64,000 nt of DNA from Streptacidiphilus jeojiense (lineage in GTDB: Bacteria; Actinomycetota; Actinomycetes; Streptomycetales; Streptomycetaceae): NCBI RefSeq assembly GCF_000719095.1, contig NZ_JOEH01000022.1:112709-176708 (forward strand), written 5' to 3'. Positions 26,091 through 36,000 of the stretch are shown here, one piece after another. Under the pieces are notes generated by a model. That model saw only the letters and a list, made by a program, of their open reading frames with translations, made no database searches and was not told where the DNA came from. Made by a program: the position numbers and the translations under genes. The stretch's first letter is position 1, and the number at the start of each line of letters is the position of its first letter.

Positions 26091-27061
26091 CGGGTCGCAC
26101 GCTCCCTGCGCAGCTGGACGATGTTGTAGCCCACCAGGGGCAGCACCGCGACGAAGAGGATCACCGCGAGCGCGCTGCCCCGGCCCGTGTTGAACTCGGT
26201 GAAGGACTGCGAGTACATCTCGTTGGCCAGCACCTGGGTGCCGAAGTTCCCGCCGGTCATGGTGCGGATGATGTCGAACAGCTTCAGCGTGGTGATCATG
26301 ACCGTGGTCAGCACCACGACCAGGGTGTTGCGGATCATCGGAATGGTCACGTACTGGAACAGCCGCCAGCCGCGCGCCCCGTCCAGCACCGCCGCCTCGG
26401 TGATCTCGTCCGGGATGGCCTTGATCGCCGCCGACAGCACCACCATGGCGAACCCGGTCTGCACCCAGACCATGATCACCATCAGCAGGAAGTTGTTCAG
26501 CGGGTGCGAGAGGATCCAGTTGGGCGGGTTGTGCCAGCCCAGCCAGAGGCAGATCTGGCTGAGCAGCCCGATCTGCGGCTGCGAGGGGTCCCGGTAGTTG
26601 TAGACGAACTTCCAGATGATGCTGGCGCCGACGAAGGAGATCGCCATCGGCATGAAGATGAAGGCCTTGTAGAGCCCCTGGTGCCGCAGCCGGTCCACCA
26701 GCAGTGCCAGCACCAGCCCGAGCACGGTGGTGACCACCGGCGCCACGATGATCCACAGCAGCGTGTTGAGCAGGATCTGCTGCTCACCGCTGCTGGTGAA
26801 GGCCCAGGTGTAGTTGTTGCCGCCGAGGAACTTGGTGGAGTCGTCGTTGTAGAAGCTGAGGGTGATCGTCCTGATCGCCGGCACCACCAGCCCCACCGCC
26901 AGCAGCAGCAGCGCGGGCCCGAGGAAGATGGTCACCGCGAGCGGCTTGGACACCCGGCCGCTGGCGCGTCCGGCGGCGAAGAAGATCAGCAGCAGAACGG
27001 CGACAAAGACCACTACGGCACCGGCCGCATTGCCGAACTTGGTCAGCGCGTCAGCCCACAT
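26087..27061 (-). CDS. ABC sugar transporter permease (MalF/AglF type)
   Basis: 324 residues, MWADALTKFG start. It has an N-terminal helix (AAGAVVVFVAVLLLIFFAAG), a second helix block and the EAA loop ITEAAVLDGARGWRLFQYV. FMPMAISFVGASIIWKFVYN is typical of the AglF-like subgroup. It pairs with the downstream permease to form the membrane channel. A hairpin lies between this gene and the binding-protein gene upstream. No ATPase gene is in the operon; streptomycete sugar importers commonly share the MsiK ATPase encoded elsewhere. Confidence 0.9.
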   Translation of the reverse strand: MWADALTKFGNAAGAVVVFVAVLLLIFFAAGRASGRVSKPLAVTIFLGPALLLLAVGLVVPAIRTITLSFYNDDSTKFLGGNNYTWAFTSSGEQQILLNTLLWIIVAPVVTTVLGLVLALLVDRLRHQGLYKAFIFMPMAISFVGASIIWKFVYNYRDPSQPQIGLLSQICLWLGWHNPPNWILSHPLNNFLLMVIMVWVQTGFAMVVLSAAIKAIPDEITEAAVLDGARGWRLFQYVTIPMIRNTLVVVLTTVMITTLKLFDIIRTMTGGNFGTQVLANEMYSQSFTEFNTGRGSALAVILFVAVLPLVGYNIVQLRRERATR

Positions 27062-27094
27062 CGTCGTGGCGCTCCTTCGTTCGAAATCGTTCGA

Positions 27095-27154
27095 AGGGGC
27101 GCGGGGAACCGCGCGACAGCGGGACGAGCCTCCGTCGCGCGGTCCCCCGCGCCC
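27095..27154 (-). repeat. Intra-operon REP-like hairpin
   Basis: The left arm AGGGGCGCGGGGAACCGCGC (27095-27114, continuing GAC) pairs, with a single mismatch, with the sequence at 27132-27154. It is between the binding-protein gene and the first permease gene. Such hairpins can stabilise the upstream mRNA and reduce read-through, giving more binding protein than channel. Confidence 0.75.
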
Positions 27155-27161
27155 GTGCGGG

Positions 27162-28547
27162 CTACTGGGGCCAGGCCCCGTCGATGTTGGACGCCGTCTT
27201 GGCGACCGACTGGTTGTTCGAGAACCAGGCGGTGAACTCGGACCACTCCTTGCCGGAGCCGATCGCGGCCGGCATCAGGTCGGAGGCGTCGAAGCGGAAC
27301 GTCGCCGCCGGGTCCGTCAGGTACTTCGCCGACAGCTGGTCGACCGGGTCGGTGTAGACCGCCGGGTCGACGCCCTGGTTGGCGGAGACCCATCCGGGCG
27401 CGACCTTGATCCTGCTGGTGGCCCAGGCCGCGGTGGAGAGGTAGTTCTGCACCGCCTGCACCTCGGGCCGGTCCGAGAACGCGGCCACGAACTCGCCGCC
27501 GCCCTCGACCGGGTCGCTGACCGACGGGTCGGCGGCCGGCAGCTTGAAGGCCCAGATGTCGCCGGAGGGGCCGACCTTGGTGCCCTTGGGCCACTGCGCC
27601 TCGTAGAACGACGCCTGCTGCAGCATCGAGCACTTGCCGGTGAGGATCGGCGAGCCCGCGTCCTGGAACGTGGTGGAGGCGATGGTGCTGACCCCGCCGA
27701 AGCCACCGTTGACCCAGGCCGGGTTGTGCATCCAGCCCTGCAGCACGTTCATCGCCGCGATGATCTTCGGGTCGCTGAACTTGACCGTGTGGTTCACCCA
27801 CTGGTCGTAGACGTCACCGCCGTACTTGCCGAGGACGATCTCCTCCAGCCAGTCGGTGGCCGGCCAGCCGGTGGCCGTGCCGGAGGCCAGGCCGCCGCAC
27901 CACGGCTTGTTCTTACCGGCCTTGGCGATGGTGTCGCTGAGCTTCATCAGGTCGGCCCAGGTCGTCGGGACCTTGTAGCCGGCGGCCGAGAACGCCTTGG
28001 GCGAGTACCAGACCAGCGACTTCATGTTGGCGCTCATCGGCGCCGCGTAGAAGGTGCCGTTGACCGACCCGTAGGTCTTCCAGATCGGCGCCCACTTGTC
28101 CTCGTTGGTGACGGTCTGCGCCGGCGGCTTGACCACCTTGCCGGTCTTCACCATCTGCGCCAGCAGGCCGGGCTGCGGGATGACCGCCAGGTCGGGGGCG
28201 TTGCCGCCGTTGACCCGGACCGGGAGCTGGGACTCGAAGTCGTTGGATCCCTCGTAGGAGATGGTGATGCCGGTGCAGGTGCTGAACTGCTTCCAGGAGG
28301 TCTGGAGCGAGTCCGACTCGGGGCTGAGGATCGACGCGAACATGGTGACCTTGGTGCCGGCGTGCCCCGCGTACGCCTGGTACTGGGCGCAGTCCCCGGT
28401 GAGGGCCGCCGCCGAGCCCGAGGACTTGGAGCCGCCGGACGAGGACGTGCCGTTGGAGCAGGCCGCGAGCAGTGCCAGGGAGGTCACCGCGCCGACGGCG
28501 ATGAGCTGCCGACGCCACCCCCCACCCCGACCGACTTGGGTGTGCAT
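27162..28547 (-). CDS. Extracellular sugar-binding lipoprotein (ABC importer)
   Basis: 461 residues. ATG 28545-28547 follows AGGAGG at ideal spacing. The N-terminus has a signal peptide with lipobox LLAAC, then a Ser/Gly linker (NGTSSSGGSKSSGSAAA). The body shows solute-binding family 1 features: APDLAVIPQPGLLAQMVKTG, PMSANMKSLVWYSPKAF and VPTTWADLMKLSD. It captures a carbohydrate outside the membrane and hands it to the two permeases encoded next. Four or more cysteines (GDCAQY, STCTGI, PWCGG, GKCSM) could form disulfides. The sugar cannot be named. Confidence 0.92.
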   Translation of the reverse strand: MHTQVGRGGGWRRQLIAVGAVTSLALLAACSNGTSSSGGSKSSGSAAALTGDCAQYQAYAGHAGTKVTMFASILSPESDSLQTSWKQFSTCTGITISYEGSNDFESQLPVRVNGGNAPDLAVIPQPGLLAQMVKTGKVVKPPAQTVTNEDKWAPIWKTYGSVNGTFYAAPMSANMKSLVWYSPKAFSAAGYKVPTTWADLMKLSDTIAKAGKNKPWCGGLASGTATGWPATDWLEEIVLGKYGGDVYDQWVNHTVKFSDPKIIAAMNVLQGWMHNPAWVNGGFGGVSTIASTTFQDAGSPILTGKCSMLQQASFYEAQWPKGTKVGPSGDIWAFKLPAADPSVSDPVEGGGEFVAAFSDRPEVQAVQNYLSTAAWATSRIKVAPGWVSANQGVDPAVYTDPVDQLSAKYLTDPAATFRFDASDLMPAAIGSGKEWSEFTAWFSNNQSVAKTASNIDGAWPQ

Positions 28548-28721
28548 AGGACAAGCCTCCTAGAGGGAAGTCGACCGCGCTGTCATATCCCGAGGTGCTG
28601 AATCTCTTTGCCGGCAGAACTCTTCGACTGAGCAAGAACTGGACCATAACTTGCAGGGAGAGCCACGCCAATAGATCGCACAGGCTTCGACTCCCGAACG
28701 CATACCGATCCGATATCGGTG

Positions 28722-30092
28722 TCACACAGTGACCGTCCCGGCCTTCGCGGCCGAGGCCTCCGCGACCGGGCCGGCCGGGTGTCGCCGCAGGTGGCGGGCG
28801 ATGCCGAGGCCCAGGACCAGGGCCACCGTCCAGCATCCCCCGGAGTAACTGGCCTCCAGCCGTGCCATGACAGAACCCGGCAGCAACGCCAACCCGAGGA
28901 ACACCGCGGCTCCCAGGGCCCACGCGGTGCCCTGGGCCCGCTGCCGGTTCATCGCCAACTGCCCCTGACTGAGGATCAGGGCCAGCAGCAGTCCGGCGGT
29001 CGCGAGCGAGAGCACGGCGAAGTCACCGTTCCCGAGCGCCCGGGGGGTGTGGAACAGCGTCGTCGCAAGCCAGGGTCCGAGCACCCCGCTGAGCAGCAGC
29101 CCGGCCGCGCCCAGCAGCAGCGCGCCCGCGGTAGCCCCCAGCAGCTGCCGCCGGAAGGCCGCACGGTTTCCCAGCGCGTAGGCACGGCTGAGCACGCTGA
29201 GCACGGACGGCTGCACCGAGACCGCCGCGAAGATCGGCAGCCGGACGATGATCATGGCGCTGAGCAGCGCGGCGGTGAGCGCCGACCCGGCGCTCTTCAT
29301 CGACGCGCTGGTCATCAGCTCGGCCAGGACCACGGGGGCGTTCGGCAGCACCTGGCCGAGCAGGGTGGAGAAGGTCAGCGGGGCCAGGCCCTTGCGCAGT
29401 TCCGTCGGCCCGGCCGCCGGCCCCGGCTGCGCGGTGCGGGCCGTCGTGGCGATGCCGGCGGCCACCGAGATCAGCGGCGCCAGGCTGAGCAGCAGCGCGA
29501 ACGGGAGCGGCGCGGTGACCCCGGCCAGGCTCAGGGCCAGCGCCAGGACCACCCGCAGGACCGAGTCGATGCCCAACTGCGCGCCGTACGCCCGGAAGTG
29601 TCCGGAGCCGGCGAGCAGGCCGCGGCTGATGTGGACCACCGAGAGCCCGGCCAGCGCCGCGCCCAGCGCCCAGACCAGCGACCGGTCGCCGCGGAACAGC
29701 TGCCGGGCCAGCGGTCCGGCGAACAGGCCGAGACCGGCCAGGCAGAGCAGCAGCAGGCTCATCGAGATCCGCACCCCGCGCAGCGCCAGCGGCCCGACCC
29801 CCTCGCCGCGGGCCCGCCGCGCGGCCACCACCCGCGTCAACTCCTGCTCCAGCGGCAGGAAGAGACCGGTGCCCACGGAGAACGCCAGCGACCACAGCAC
29901 CGAGAGGCCCGCCATGGCATCGACCGAGAGGGTCCGCCCGGCGATGGCCAGGTACACGTAGGAGGCCAGCGCCAGGGCGCAGACCCCACCGCCGACCGGG
30001 ATCGTGCCCGGCGGAAGCCGGCGCAGCGCCGTACGCAGCGCGCTCGCCCTGGAGTCGGCTGCCGTCCTGGGGGCGGGAATGGGATCGGGCAC
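28722..30092 (-). CDS. Polysaccharide flippase-like membrane protein (MATE/Wzx superfamily)
   Basis: 456 residues from GTG 30090-30092, supported by GAGAGG eight bases upstream; a much longer frame upstream runs into the divergent promoter and was not used. About 12 hydrophobic helices are seen. Features fit Wzx-type flippases: LPLEQELTRVVAARRARGEG after the second helix, SRGLLAGSGHFRAYG, and an amphipathic middle. It probably moves a lipid-linked glycan across the membrane. It is divergent from a GT-C enzyme gene, which supports a role in glycan assembly. No cargo can be named. Confidence 0.75.
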   Translation of the reverse strand: MPDPIPAPRTAADSRASALRTALRRLPPGTIPVGGGVCALALASYVYLAIAGRTLSVDAMAGLSVLWSLAFSVGTGLFLPLEQELTRVVAARRARGEGVGPLALRGVRISMSLLLLCLAGLGLFAGPLARQLFRGDRSLVWALGAALAGLSVVHISRGLLAGSGHFRAYGAQLGIDSVLRVVLALALSLAGVTAPLPFALLLSLAPLISVAAGIATTARTAQPGPAAGPTELRKGLAPLTFSTLLGQVLPNAPVVLAELMTSASMKSAGSALTAALLSAMIIVRLPIFAAVSVQPSVLSVLSRAYALGNRAAFRRQLLGATAGALLLGAAGLLLSGVLGPWLATTLFHTPRALGNGDFAVLSLATAGLLLALILSQGQLAMNRQRAQGTAWALGAAVFLGLALLPGSVMARLEASYSGGCWTVALVLGLGIARHLRRHPAGPVAEASAAKAGTVTV

Positions 30093-30227
30093 GGTTTCGG
30101 CCTCTCGAAGTGCGGTTCCGGGCGGTTGCCCGCCGTCCACTCCAGGCTGAATAGGTAAACGTATCGGCCTGAATGGATCGAGTACGGTAAGAAGTTCTTG
30201 ACCGATGCTCAGTTGTATTGCGCGCCG

Positions 30228-30233
30228 TATAGT
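30228..30233 (+). promoter_or_regulatory. -10 box of a probable leaderless transcript
   Basis: TATAGT lies nine bases before the ATG at 30242. Transcription would begin at or next to the start codon, as in many streptomycete leaderless mRNAs. No ribosome site is present in front of the gene, which agrees. Confidence 0.55.
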
Positions 30234-30241
30234 ATCCGCCC

Positions 30242-31576
30242 ATGTCGCCGCCCGCACAGCAAACCCACATAGGCTCAACCACCCGCGCTCGATCGGTAGT
30301 TCTAGCTGTATCACTGGTGTTCCTGGCCTTGAAGTCCTGGCTGGCGGCCACGACCCACGGAACCGACGACGTCCGCACATTCGAGCAGTTCGCCCGAATC
30401 ATCGGCCGTGTGGGCCCGGTAGGAATCTACGGCGTACCGCACGCGGCCGGTGGCCTTTACAACCATCCTCCTTTGACCGGCGACCTGCTGTGGATCCTCC
30501 AGCAAATCAGCCGGGAGGGGGTATCCTTTCCGCTGCTGATCAGGCTCCCGGCCATCGTGGCGGATGTTTTCACCAGCCTGCTGGTATTCGAATTGGTACG
30601 CGACTGGACCGGTAGCGACCGCCGGGCCATGTGGGCCGGGGCGGGAATGGCCTGCAGCCCCGTTCTGATCATCATCTCGGGATTCCACGGGAACATCGAC
30701 CCGGTGTTCATCCTCCTGGTGCTGCTCTCGGTATGGCTGCTGACGCGACGTCGGCTGCCGCTGCCGGCCGGCTGCGTCTTCGCGCTGGCCCTCAGCATCA
30801 AGGTGGTCCCGCTGGTCGCCCTGCCGGTGCTGCTGCTGTGGGCGCTGCTGCGCGGCCGCCGCACCTTGCTGCTGTTCGCCGCCGGCCTGGCGGCCACCCT
30901 CGCCGTGGTCTGGGGGCCGGCCGTGGTGGCGCACTGGCCCGCCCTGCGCGACAACGTCCTCGGCTACAACGGCTGGAGCACACCGCAGTGGGGCCTCGCC
31001 CAGGTCCTCCAGGACCTCGGGATCCGGTCCGCCGAACTGCGCTCCGTACTGGACCATCTGCGCACGCCGGTGGTCCTCGTCTCCGCGCTGCTGGGCATGG
31101 GCCTGGTGCTGCGCCGCAGGGACGCCCTCGCCCCCGCCGTGGGCATCTCGCTGGCCACCCTGCTGCTGCTGAGCACCGCCACCGGCACCCAGTACCTCAC
31201 CTGGGCCGTGGCCGGCCTCTTCCTCGCCGAACCATGGACCGCGCTGGTCTACAGCCTGATGGGCGGTCTGTTCCTCTACCGGCTCTACGACTCCTGGAGC
31301 CGGGGGACCTGGGACGTCGCCAGGGCCACCAGCTGGTCCGGCGCCAACACCCAGCTGGCACTGCTCAGCTGGTCCGCGCTGGCCGCCGCACTGGTCTGCT
31401 CGGTGCGCGCGGTGCTGCGCTCCCCGGCCGCCGCGGGCCCGGCCCCGAAGCCGGCGGCCACGGCCGACGCCCCGTCAGAGGGCTTCCAGGAGCAGCCGGC
31501 AGAACGCCGGCTCAGCTCCGCGGTCCGCTCCGCCCTACGTGCTCCCGCCGACGCCGCCGACATCACGGAACCCTGA
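30242..31576 (+). CDS. Polytopic membrane glycosyltransferase (GT-C-like)
   Basis: 444 residues with about 10 hydrophobic helices. The first outer loop carries an Asp pair (HGTDDVRTFEQFA, about residues 39-51), the usual catalytic site of GT-C enzymes, and a later loop has GFHGNIDPVFILL, a motif of the same type. These enzymes transfer sugars from polyprenyl-phosphate donors on the outer face of the membrane. The C-terminal 60 residues are Ala/Pro-rich and likely cytoplasmic. The gene is divergent to the flippase and followed after 18 bp by the broken GT2-methyltransferase gene, so the three form a glycan cluster. Confidence 0.78.
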   Translation: MSPPAQQTHIGSTTRARSVVLAVSLVFLALKSWLAATTHGTDDVRTFEQFARIIGRVGPVGIYGVPHAAGGLYNHPPLTGDLLWILQQISREGVSFPLLIRLPAIVADVFTSLLVFELVRDWTGSDRRAMWAGAGMACSPVLIIISGFHGNIDPVFILLVLLSVWLLTRRRLPLPAGCVFALALSIKVVPLVALPVLLLWALLRGRRTLLLFAAGLAATLAVVWGPAVVAHWPALRDNVLGYNGWSTPQWGLAQVLQDLGIRSAELRSVLDHLRTPVVLVSALLGMGLVLRRRDALAPAVGISLATLLLLSTATGTQYLTWAVAGLFLAEPWTALVYSLMGGLFLYRLYDSWSRGTWDVARATSWSGANTQLALLSWSALAAALVCSVRAVLRSPAAAGPAPKPAATADAPSEGFQEQPAERRLSSAVRSALRAPADAADITEP

Positions 31577-31594
31577 ACGGAATCCTGATCCCCA

Positions 31595-32987
31595 GTGGAG
31601 AGAACCTTGTCACCCAGTCCGATCGAGTCCCCGCGCATCGGCGTCCTCGTCGTCGCCTACAACGCCGAGTCGACGCTGGAGAAGACCCTCAGCCGGATAC
31701 CGGTGGACTTCCGACCGCGGATCAGCGAGATCCTGATCATGGACGACGCCAGCCACGACACCACCTTCCTGGCCGGCTGGCGCTGGTCCCAGCAGGAGGA
31801 CGCGCCGCCCACCGTGGTCATGCGGCACACCAAGAACCTGGGCTACGGCGGCAACCAGAGCCGCCCGCCGCGGCGGCATGCCGGCCTACAAGTACCTGGG
31901 CAACCGCATCCTCACCAGGATCGAGAACGGCCTGCTGAACACCAGCCTCACCGAGTTCCACTCGGGCTACCGGGCCTACCGGGTGTCGGCCCTGGCCGAG
32001 CTGCTGATCGAGAACAACACCGACGCCTTCGACTTCGACACCCAGATCATCGTCCAGCTGATCGACGCCGGTAAGCGCATCGTCGAGATCCCGATCCCGA
32101 CCTACTACGGCGACGAGATCTGCTACGTCAACGGGGTCAGGTACGCCAAGGACGTGGTCAAGGACGTGCTGCAGTACCGGCTGGCCCAGAAGGGCTTCGG
32201 CACCTGCCCCTGGATACCCAAGCCGGAGGAGTACGCCTTCAAGGAGGGCGACGGCTCCTCGCACGCCGCCATCCTGGAGATGCTGCAGGGCGTCCCGCCG
32301 TCCAGGATCCTGGACCTGGGCTGCTCCGGCGGGCTGTTCGCGGAACGCGTCCGGGCCCTCGGCCACGAGGTCACCGGGGTGGACTACATCGAGGTGGAGG
32401 GGGTCCGCGAGCGGACCGACCGCTTCCTGCTGGCCGACCTCAACAACGGCCTCCCGGACGACGTGGGGGACGGCTACGACCTGGTCGTGGCCGGTGACGT
32501 GATCGAGCACCTGCACCGCCCGGAGCGGGTGCTGGAGGAGATCCGCACGGTGCTGCGGCCCGGCGGGGAGCTGCTGCTCTCGGTGCCCAACATCGGCCAC
32601 TGGTACTCCCGCGGCCGGGTGGCCCTCGGCGGTTTCGACTACGACCGCCGCGGCATCCTCGACGAGACCCATCTGCGCTTCTACTCCCGGGCCAGCCTGC
32701 GCCGGGCGATGCGCACGGCCGGCTACGACCTGCTCGGGCTCAGCTTCACCGGCTCCCCCTTCGTCAACTTCGCCGGCGAGGACAGCGTGGTCACCAGGAT
32801 CGCCGGGGGCGTCTCCAAGGCCCTGGTGAAGGCCCGGCCGACGCTGTTCGGCTACCAGTTGGTCGCCCGGCTCACCCCGCACGCCGAGCGCATCCTCACC
32901 GTGGGCGACGGCGACCACGTCGAGGAGCTGCTGCTGCACCAGTCCGCCAGGGCCGGCAGCGGCAGCATCCACGGCGCCGCCGGCTGA
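31595..32987 (+). pseudogene. Broken GT2 glycosyltransferase fused to a methyltransferase
   Basis: From GTG 31595 (or TTG 31607, after GGAGA) the frame encodes the start of a family-2 glycosyltransferase: RIGVLVVAYNAESTLEKTL, EILIMDDASHDT, HTKNLGYGGNQ. After codon CAG at 31856-31858 the match stops. It resumes in another frame at RRGGMPAYKYLGNRILTR (from about 31866). In intact relatives roughly 60 residues including the catalytic DGQY-type motif lie between these points. So the gene has lost about 180 bp with a frame change, or the sequence has an assembly error here. The second part continues into an intact methyltransferase domain. Confidence 0.75.
31878..32987 (+). CDS. Residual open frame: GT2 C-terminal remnant plus class I methyltransferase
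   Basis: 369 residues if translated from the internal ATG at 31878, although no ribosome site is present. Residues 1-115 are the tail of the glycosyltransferase (TEFHSGYRAYRVSALAELL, IVEIPIPTYYGDEICYVNG). From about 125 a SAM-dependent methyltransferase begins: RILDLGCSGGLFAERVRALG, VTGVDYIE, and YDLVVAGDVIEHLHRPERVL, then LRPGGELLLSVPNIGHW. The methyltransferase fold looks complete. Whether it is expressed depends on the break upstream. Confidence 0.6.
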   Translation: MPAYKYLGNRILTRIENGLLNTSLTEFHSGYRAYRVSALAELLIENNTDAFDFDTQIIVQLIDAGKRIVEIPIPTYYGDEICYVNGVRYAKDVVKDVLQYRLAQKGFGTCPWIPKPEEYAFKEGDGSSHAAILEMLQGVPPSRILDLGCSGGLFAERVRALGHEVTGVDYIEVEGVRERTDRFLLADLNNGLPDDVGDGYDLVVAGDVIEHLHRPERVLEEIRTVLRPGGELLLSVPNIGHWYSRGRVALGGFDYDRRGILDETHLRFYSRASLRRAMRTAGYDLLGLSFTGSPFVNFAGEDSVVTRIAGGVSKALVKARPTLFGYQLVARLTPHAERILTVGDGDHVEELLLHQSARAGSGSIHGAAG

Positions 32988-33002
32988 GACGCCGCTCCGA
33001 GA

Positions 33003-33044
33003 ACGCCGCTGGGCGGACCCCGAACGGGGCCCGCCCAGCGGCGT
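33003..33044. terminator. Bidirectional terminator
   Basis: ACGCCGCTGGGCGG (33003-33016) pairs perfectly with CCGCCCAGCGGCGT (33031-33044), with CCCC/GGGG extending the stem inside. It sits between the methyltransferase end (plus) and the glutamate dehydrogenase end (minus). Confidence 0.88.
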
Positions 33045-33056
33045 CGTGACGACCGG

Positions 33057-36000
33057 TCAGCGCATCGAACCGCTCTTCAGCAGGGTCCGGATCACCCGCA
33101 TCGCGACACTGAGGTTGGCCAGGTCGTAGGCCTCCGCACCCCTTATGTCGTCCAGCGTGGCCCGGGCCCGGTTCACCAGCGTGGCGTTGGTCTGCGACCA
33201 GGCCTGGAACCGCTGCTCGGGGGTCGACCCCGGATCGCCGTGGTTCAGCAGGTCCGCGGTGAGCGAGGCGTGCGCGGCGAAGAGGTCCTCCCTGATCGCG
33301 GCCCGGGCCATGGACTGCCAGCGGTCCCCGCGGGGCAGTTCGATGATCCGGTCCAGCAGGTTGGAGATCTGCAGCCGGTCGGCCAGGTCGTAGTACAGCT
33401 CGGCGACGGTGCGGACGTCCTGGCCGGTGCGGTCGGCCGTCTCGACGATGTCCAGGGTCGGGAAGACCGAGGACAGCCCGGCCACCCGGACCGCCAGCTC
33501 GGCCGGCACCCCGGCCTCCGCCAGCTCGCCGTAGACCAGGTCGAACCACTCCCGGTCCGAGCCGTGCAGCAGCTCCGGCAGCAGGCTCCAGACCTGGTTG
33601 CAGCGCTCCCGGAACATCTCGATGGTGCCGGCGATGTCCAGCGGCTGGCGCCGGTTGTTGAGCAGCCAGCGGGTGGCCCGCTCCACCAGGCGGCGGCTGT
33701 GCAGCCGCATCCGGGTCTGCACCGCGGCGGGGACCCGGTTGTCCAGGCCCTCGATCTGCGCCCACATGCCCTTGAGGTCGAAGATCGCCCGGGCCGCCGT
33801 GTGCGAGCGGACGATCTCCTCGTAGGTGGCCCCGGTCTCCTCCTTCAGCCGGAAGGCGAAGGTGCAGCCGCCGCGGTTGATGGTCTCGTTGACCAGCACC
33901 GTGGTGATGATCTCCCGGCGCAGCGCATGGGCGTCGATCTGGTCGCCGAAGCGCTGCTGCAGCTGGGCCGGGAAGTAGCGGTGCAGCTTGCCCTGGAGGT
34001 AGGCGTCGTCCGGCAGGTCCGAGGCCAGGATCTCGTCGGCCAGGGTGATCTTGGTGTAGGCCAGCAGCACCGACAGCTCGGGCTGGGTGAGCCCGCGCCC
34101 GGCCGAGGCCCGCTCGCGGATCTGCGAACCGTTGGGCAGGAACTCCAGGGACCGGTTGAGGTGCCCGTCGACGACCAGCCTGCGCATCATCCGGGAGTGC
34201 ACGTCGAGCATGCTCGGCGCCTGCGCCAGGGCGTTGGCCAGGGCCACGTTCTGGGCGTAGTTGTTCTCCAGGACGTGCGTGCCGACCTCGTCGGTCATCT
34301 CGGCCAGCAGGGCGTTGCGCTGCTTGACCGTCAGATCGCCGTCGGTGACCACCCGGTTGAGCAGGATCTTGATGTTCACCTCGTGGTCGGAGGTGTCCAC
34401 GCCGGCGGAGTTGTCGATGGCGTCGGTGTTGACCGCGCCGCCGGTGCGCTCGCCGTACTCGCCGACCGGGCCGCCGCTGGTGGCGAACTCGATCCGGCCC
34501 AGCTGGGTGGCGCCCAGGTTGCCGCCCTCGCCCAGCACCTTGACCCGCAGGTCCGCGCCGTCGACCCGGATCGCGTCATTGGCCTTGTCGCCGACCTCGG
34601 CGTTGTTCTCCGCCGAGGACTTGACGTAGGTGCCGATGCCGCCGTTCCACAGCAGGTCGACCGGGGCCAGCAGGATGGCCTTCATCAGCTCGGCGGGGGT
34701 GAGCCGGCCGACGCCGTCGGCGATGCCGAGCGCGGCCCGCATCTGCGCGGTGATGTTGATCGACTTGGCGCTGCGCGGGAAGACCCCGCCGCCGGCCGAG
34801 ATCAGTGCCTTGTCGTAGTCCTCCCAGGAGCTGCGCGGCAGGTCGAACAGCCGCTTGCGCTCGGCGAAGGAGGCGGCCGCCGCCGGGGTGGGGTCGATGA
34901 AGATGTTGCGGTGGTCGAAGGCCGCCACCAGCCGGATGTGCTCGCTGAGCAGCATGCCGTTGCCGAAGACGTCGCCGGACATGTCGCCGACGCCGACCAC
35001 GGTGAAGTCCTCGGTCTGGGTGTCGTGGCCCAGCTCGCGGAAGTGCCGCTTCACCGACTCCCAGGCGCCACGGGCGGTGATGCCCATGCCCTTGTGGTCG
35101 TAGCCGGCCGAGCCGCCGGAGGCGAAGGCGTCGCCGAGCCAGAAGCCGTAGGACTCGGCCACCTCGTTGGCGATGTCGGAGAAGGTCGCGGTGCCCTTGT
35201 CCGCGGCGACCACCAGGTAGGTGTCGTCGCCGTCGTGCCGCACCACGTCCTTGGGCGGGATCACCCCGACCTCAGGGACCAGGTTGTCGGTGATGTCCAG
35301 CAGACCGCAGATGAAGGTCTTGTAGGAGGCGATGCCCTCGGCCAGCCAGGCGGCCCGGTCCACGGTCGGGTCCGGCAACTGCTTGGCGACGAAGCCGCCC
35401 TTGGAGCCGACCGGGACGATCACGGTGTTCTTCACCATCTGCGCCTTGACCAGGCCCAGCACCTCGGTGCGGAAGTCCTCGCGCCGGTCCGACCAGCGCA
35501 GCCCGCCGCGGGCGACCTTGCCGAAGCGCAGGTGCACGCCCTCGACCTGCGGCGAGTAGACCCAGATCTCGTAGGCCGGGCGCGGCGCGGGCAGGTCCGG
35601 GATGGCCTGCGGGTCGAACTTCATCGAGACGTAGGAGTGCGGCTCGCCGGTGACGGCGTCGCGCTGGAAGAAGTTGGTCCGCAGGGTGGCCTTGATCAGG
35701 GTGAGGAAGGAGCGCAGGATGCGGTCCTCGTCCAGGCTGACCACCTGGTCCAGGGCGCCGTCCAGCTCCTCCATGATCCCGTCGGTGAGCTCCTCGCCGC
35801 CGGAGCGGTGGGCCGGCGAGAGCCGGGCCTCGAACAGGTTCACCAGCAGCCGGGTGGTGTGGACGTTGTTGGTGAGCGCGTCCTCCACGTAGTCCTGGGA
35901 GAAGGTGGACCCGGCCTGCCTGAGGTACTTGGCGTAGGCGCGCAGCACCACGGCCTGACGCCAGTTCAGCCCGGCCCGCAGGATCAGCGAGTTGAAGCCG

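Noticed and set aside
28635..28665. DasR-like site before the sugar-binding protein gene
   Set aside because: Only the half-site ACTGGACCA is present, without the central spacing of a dre palindrome.
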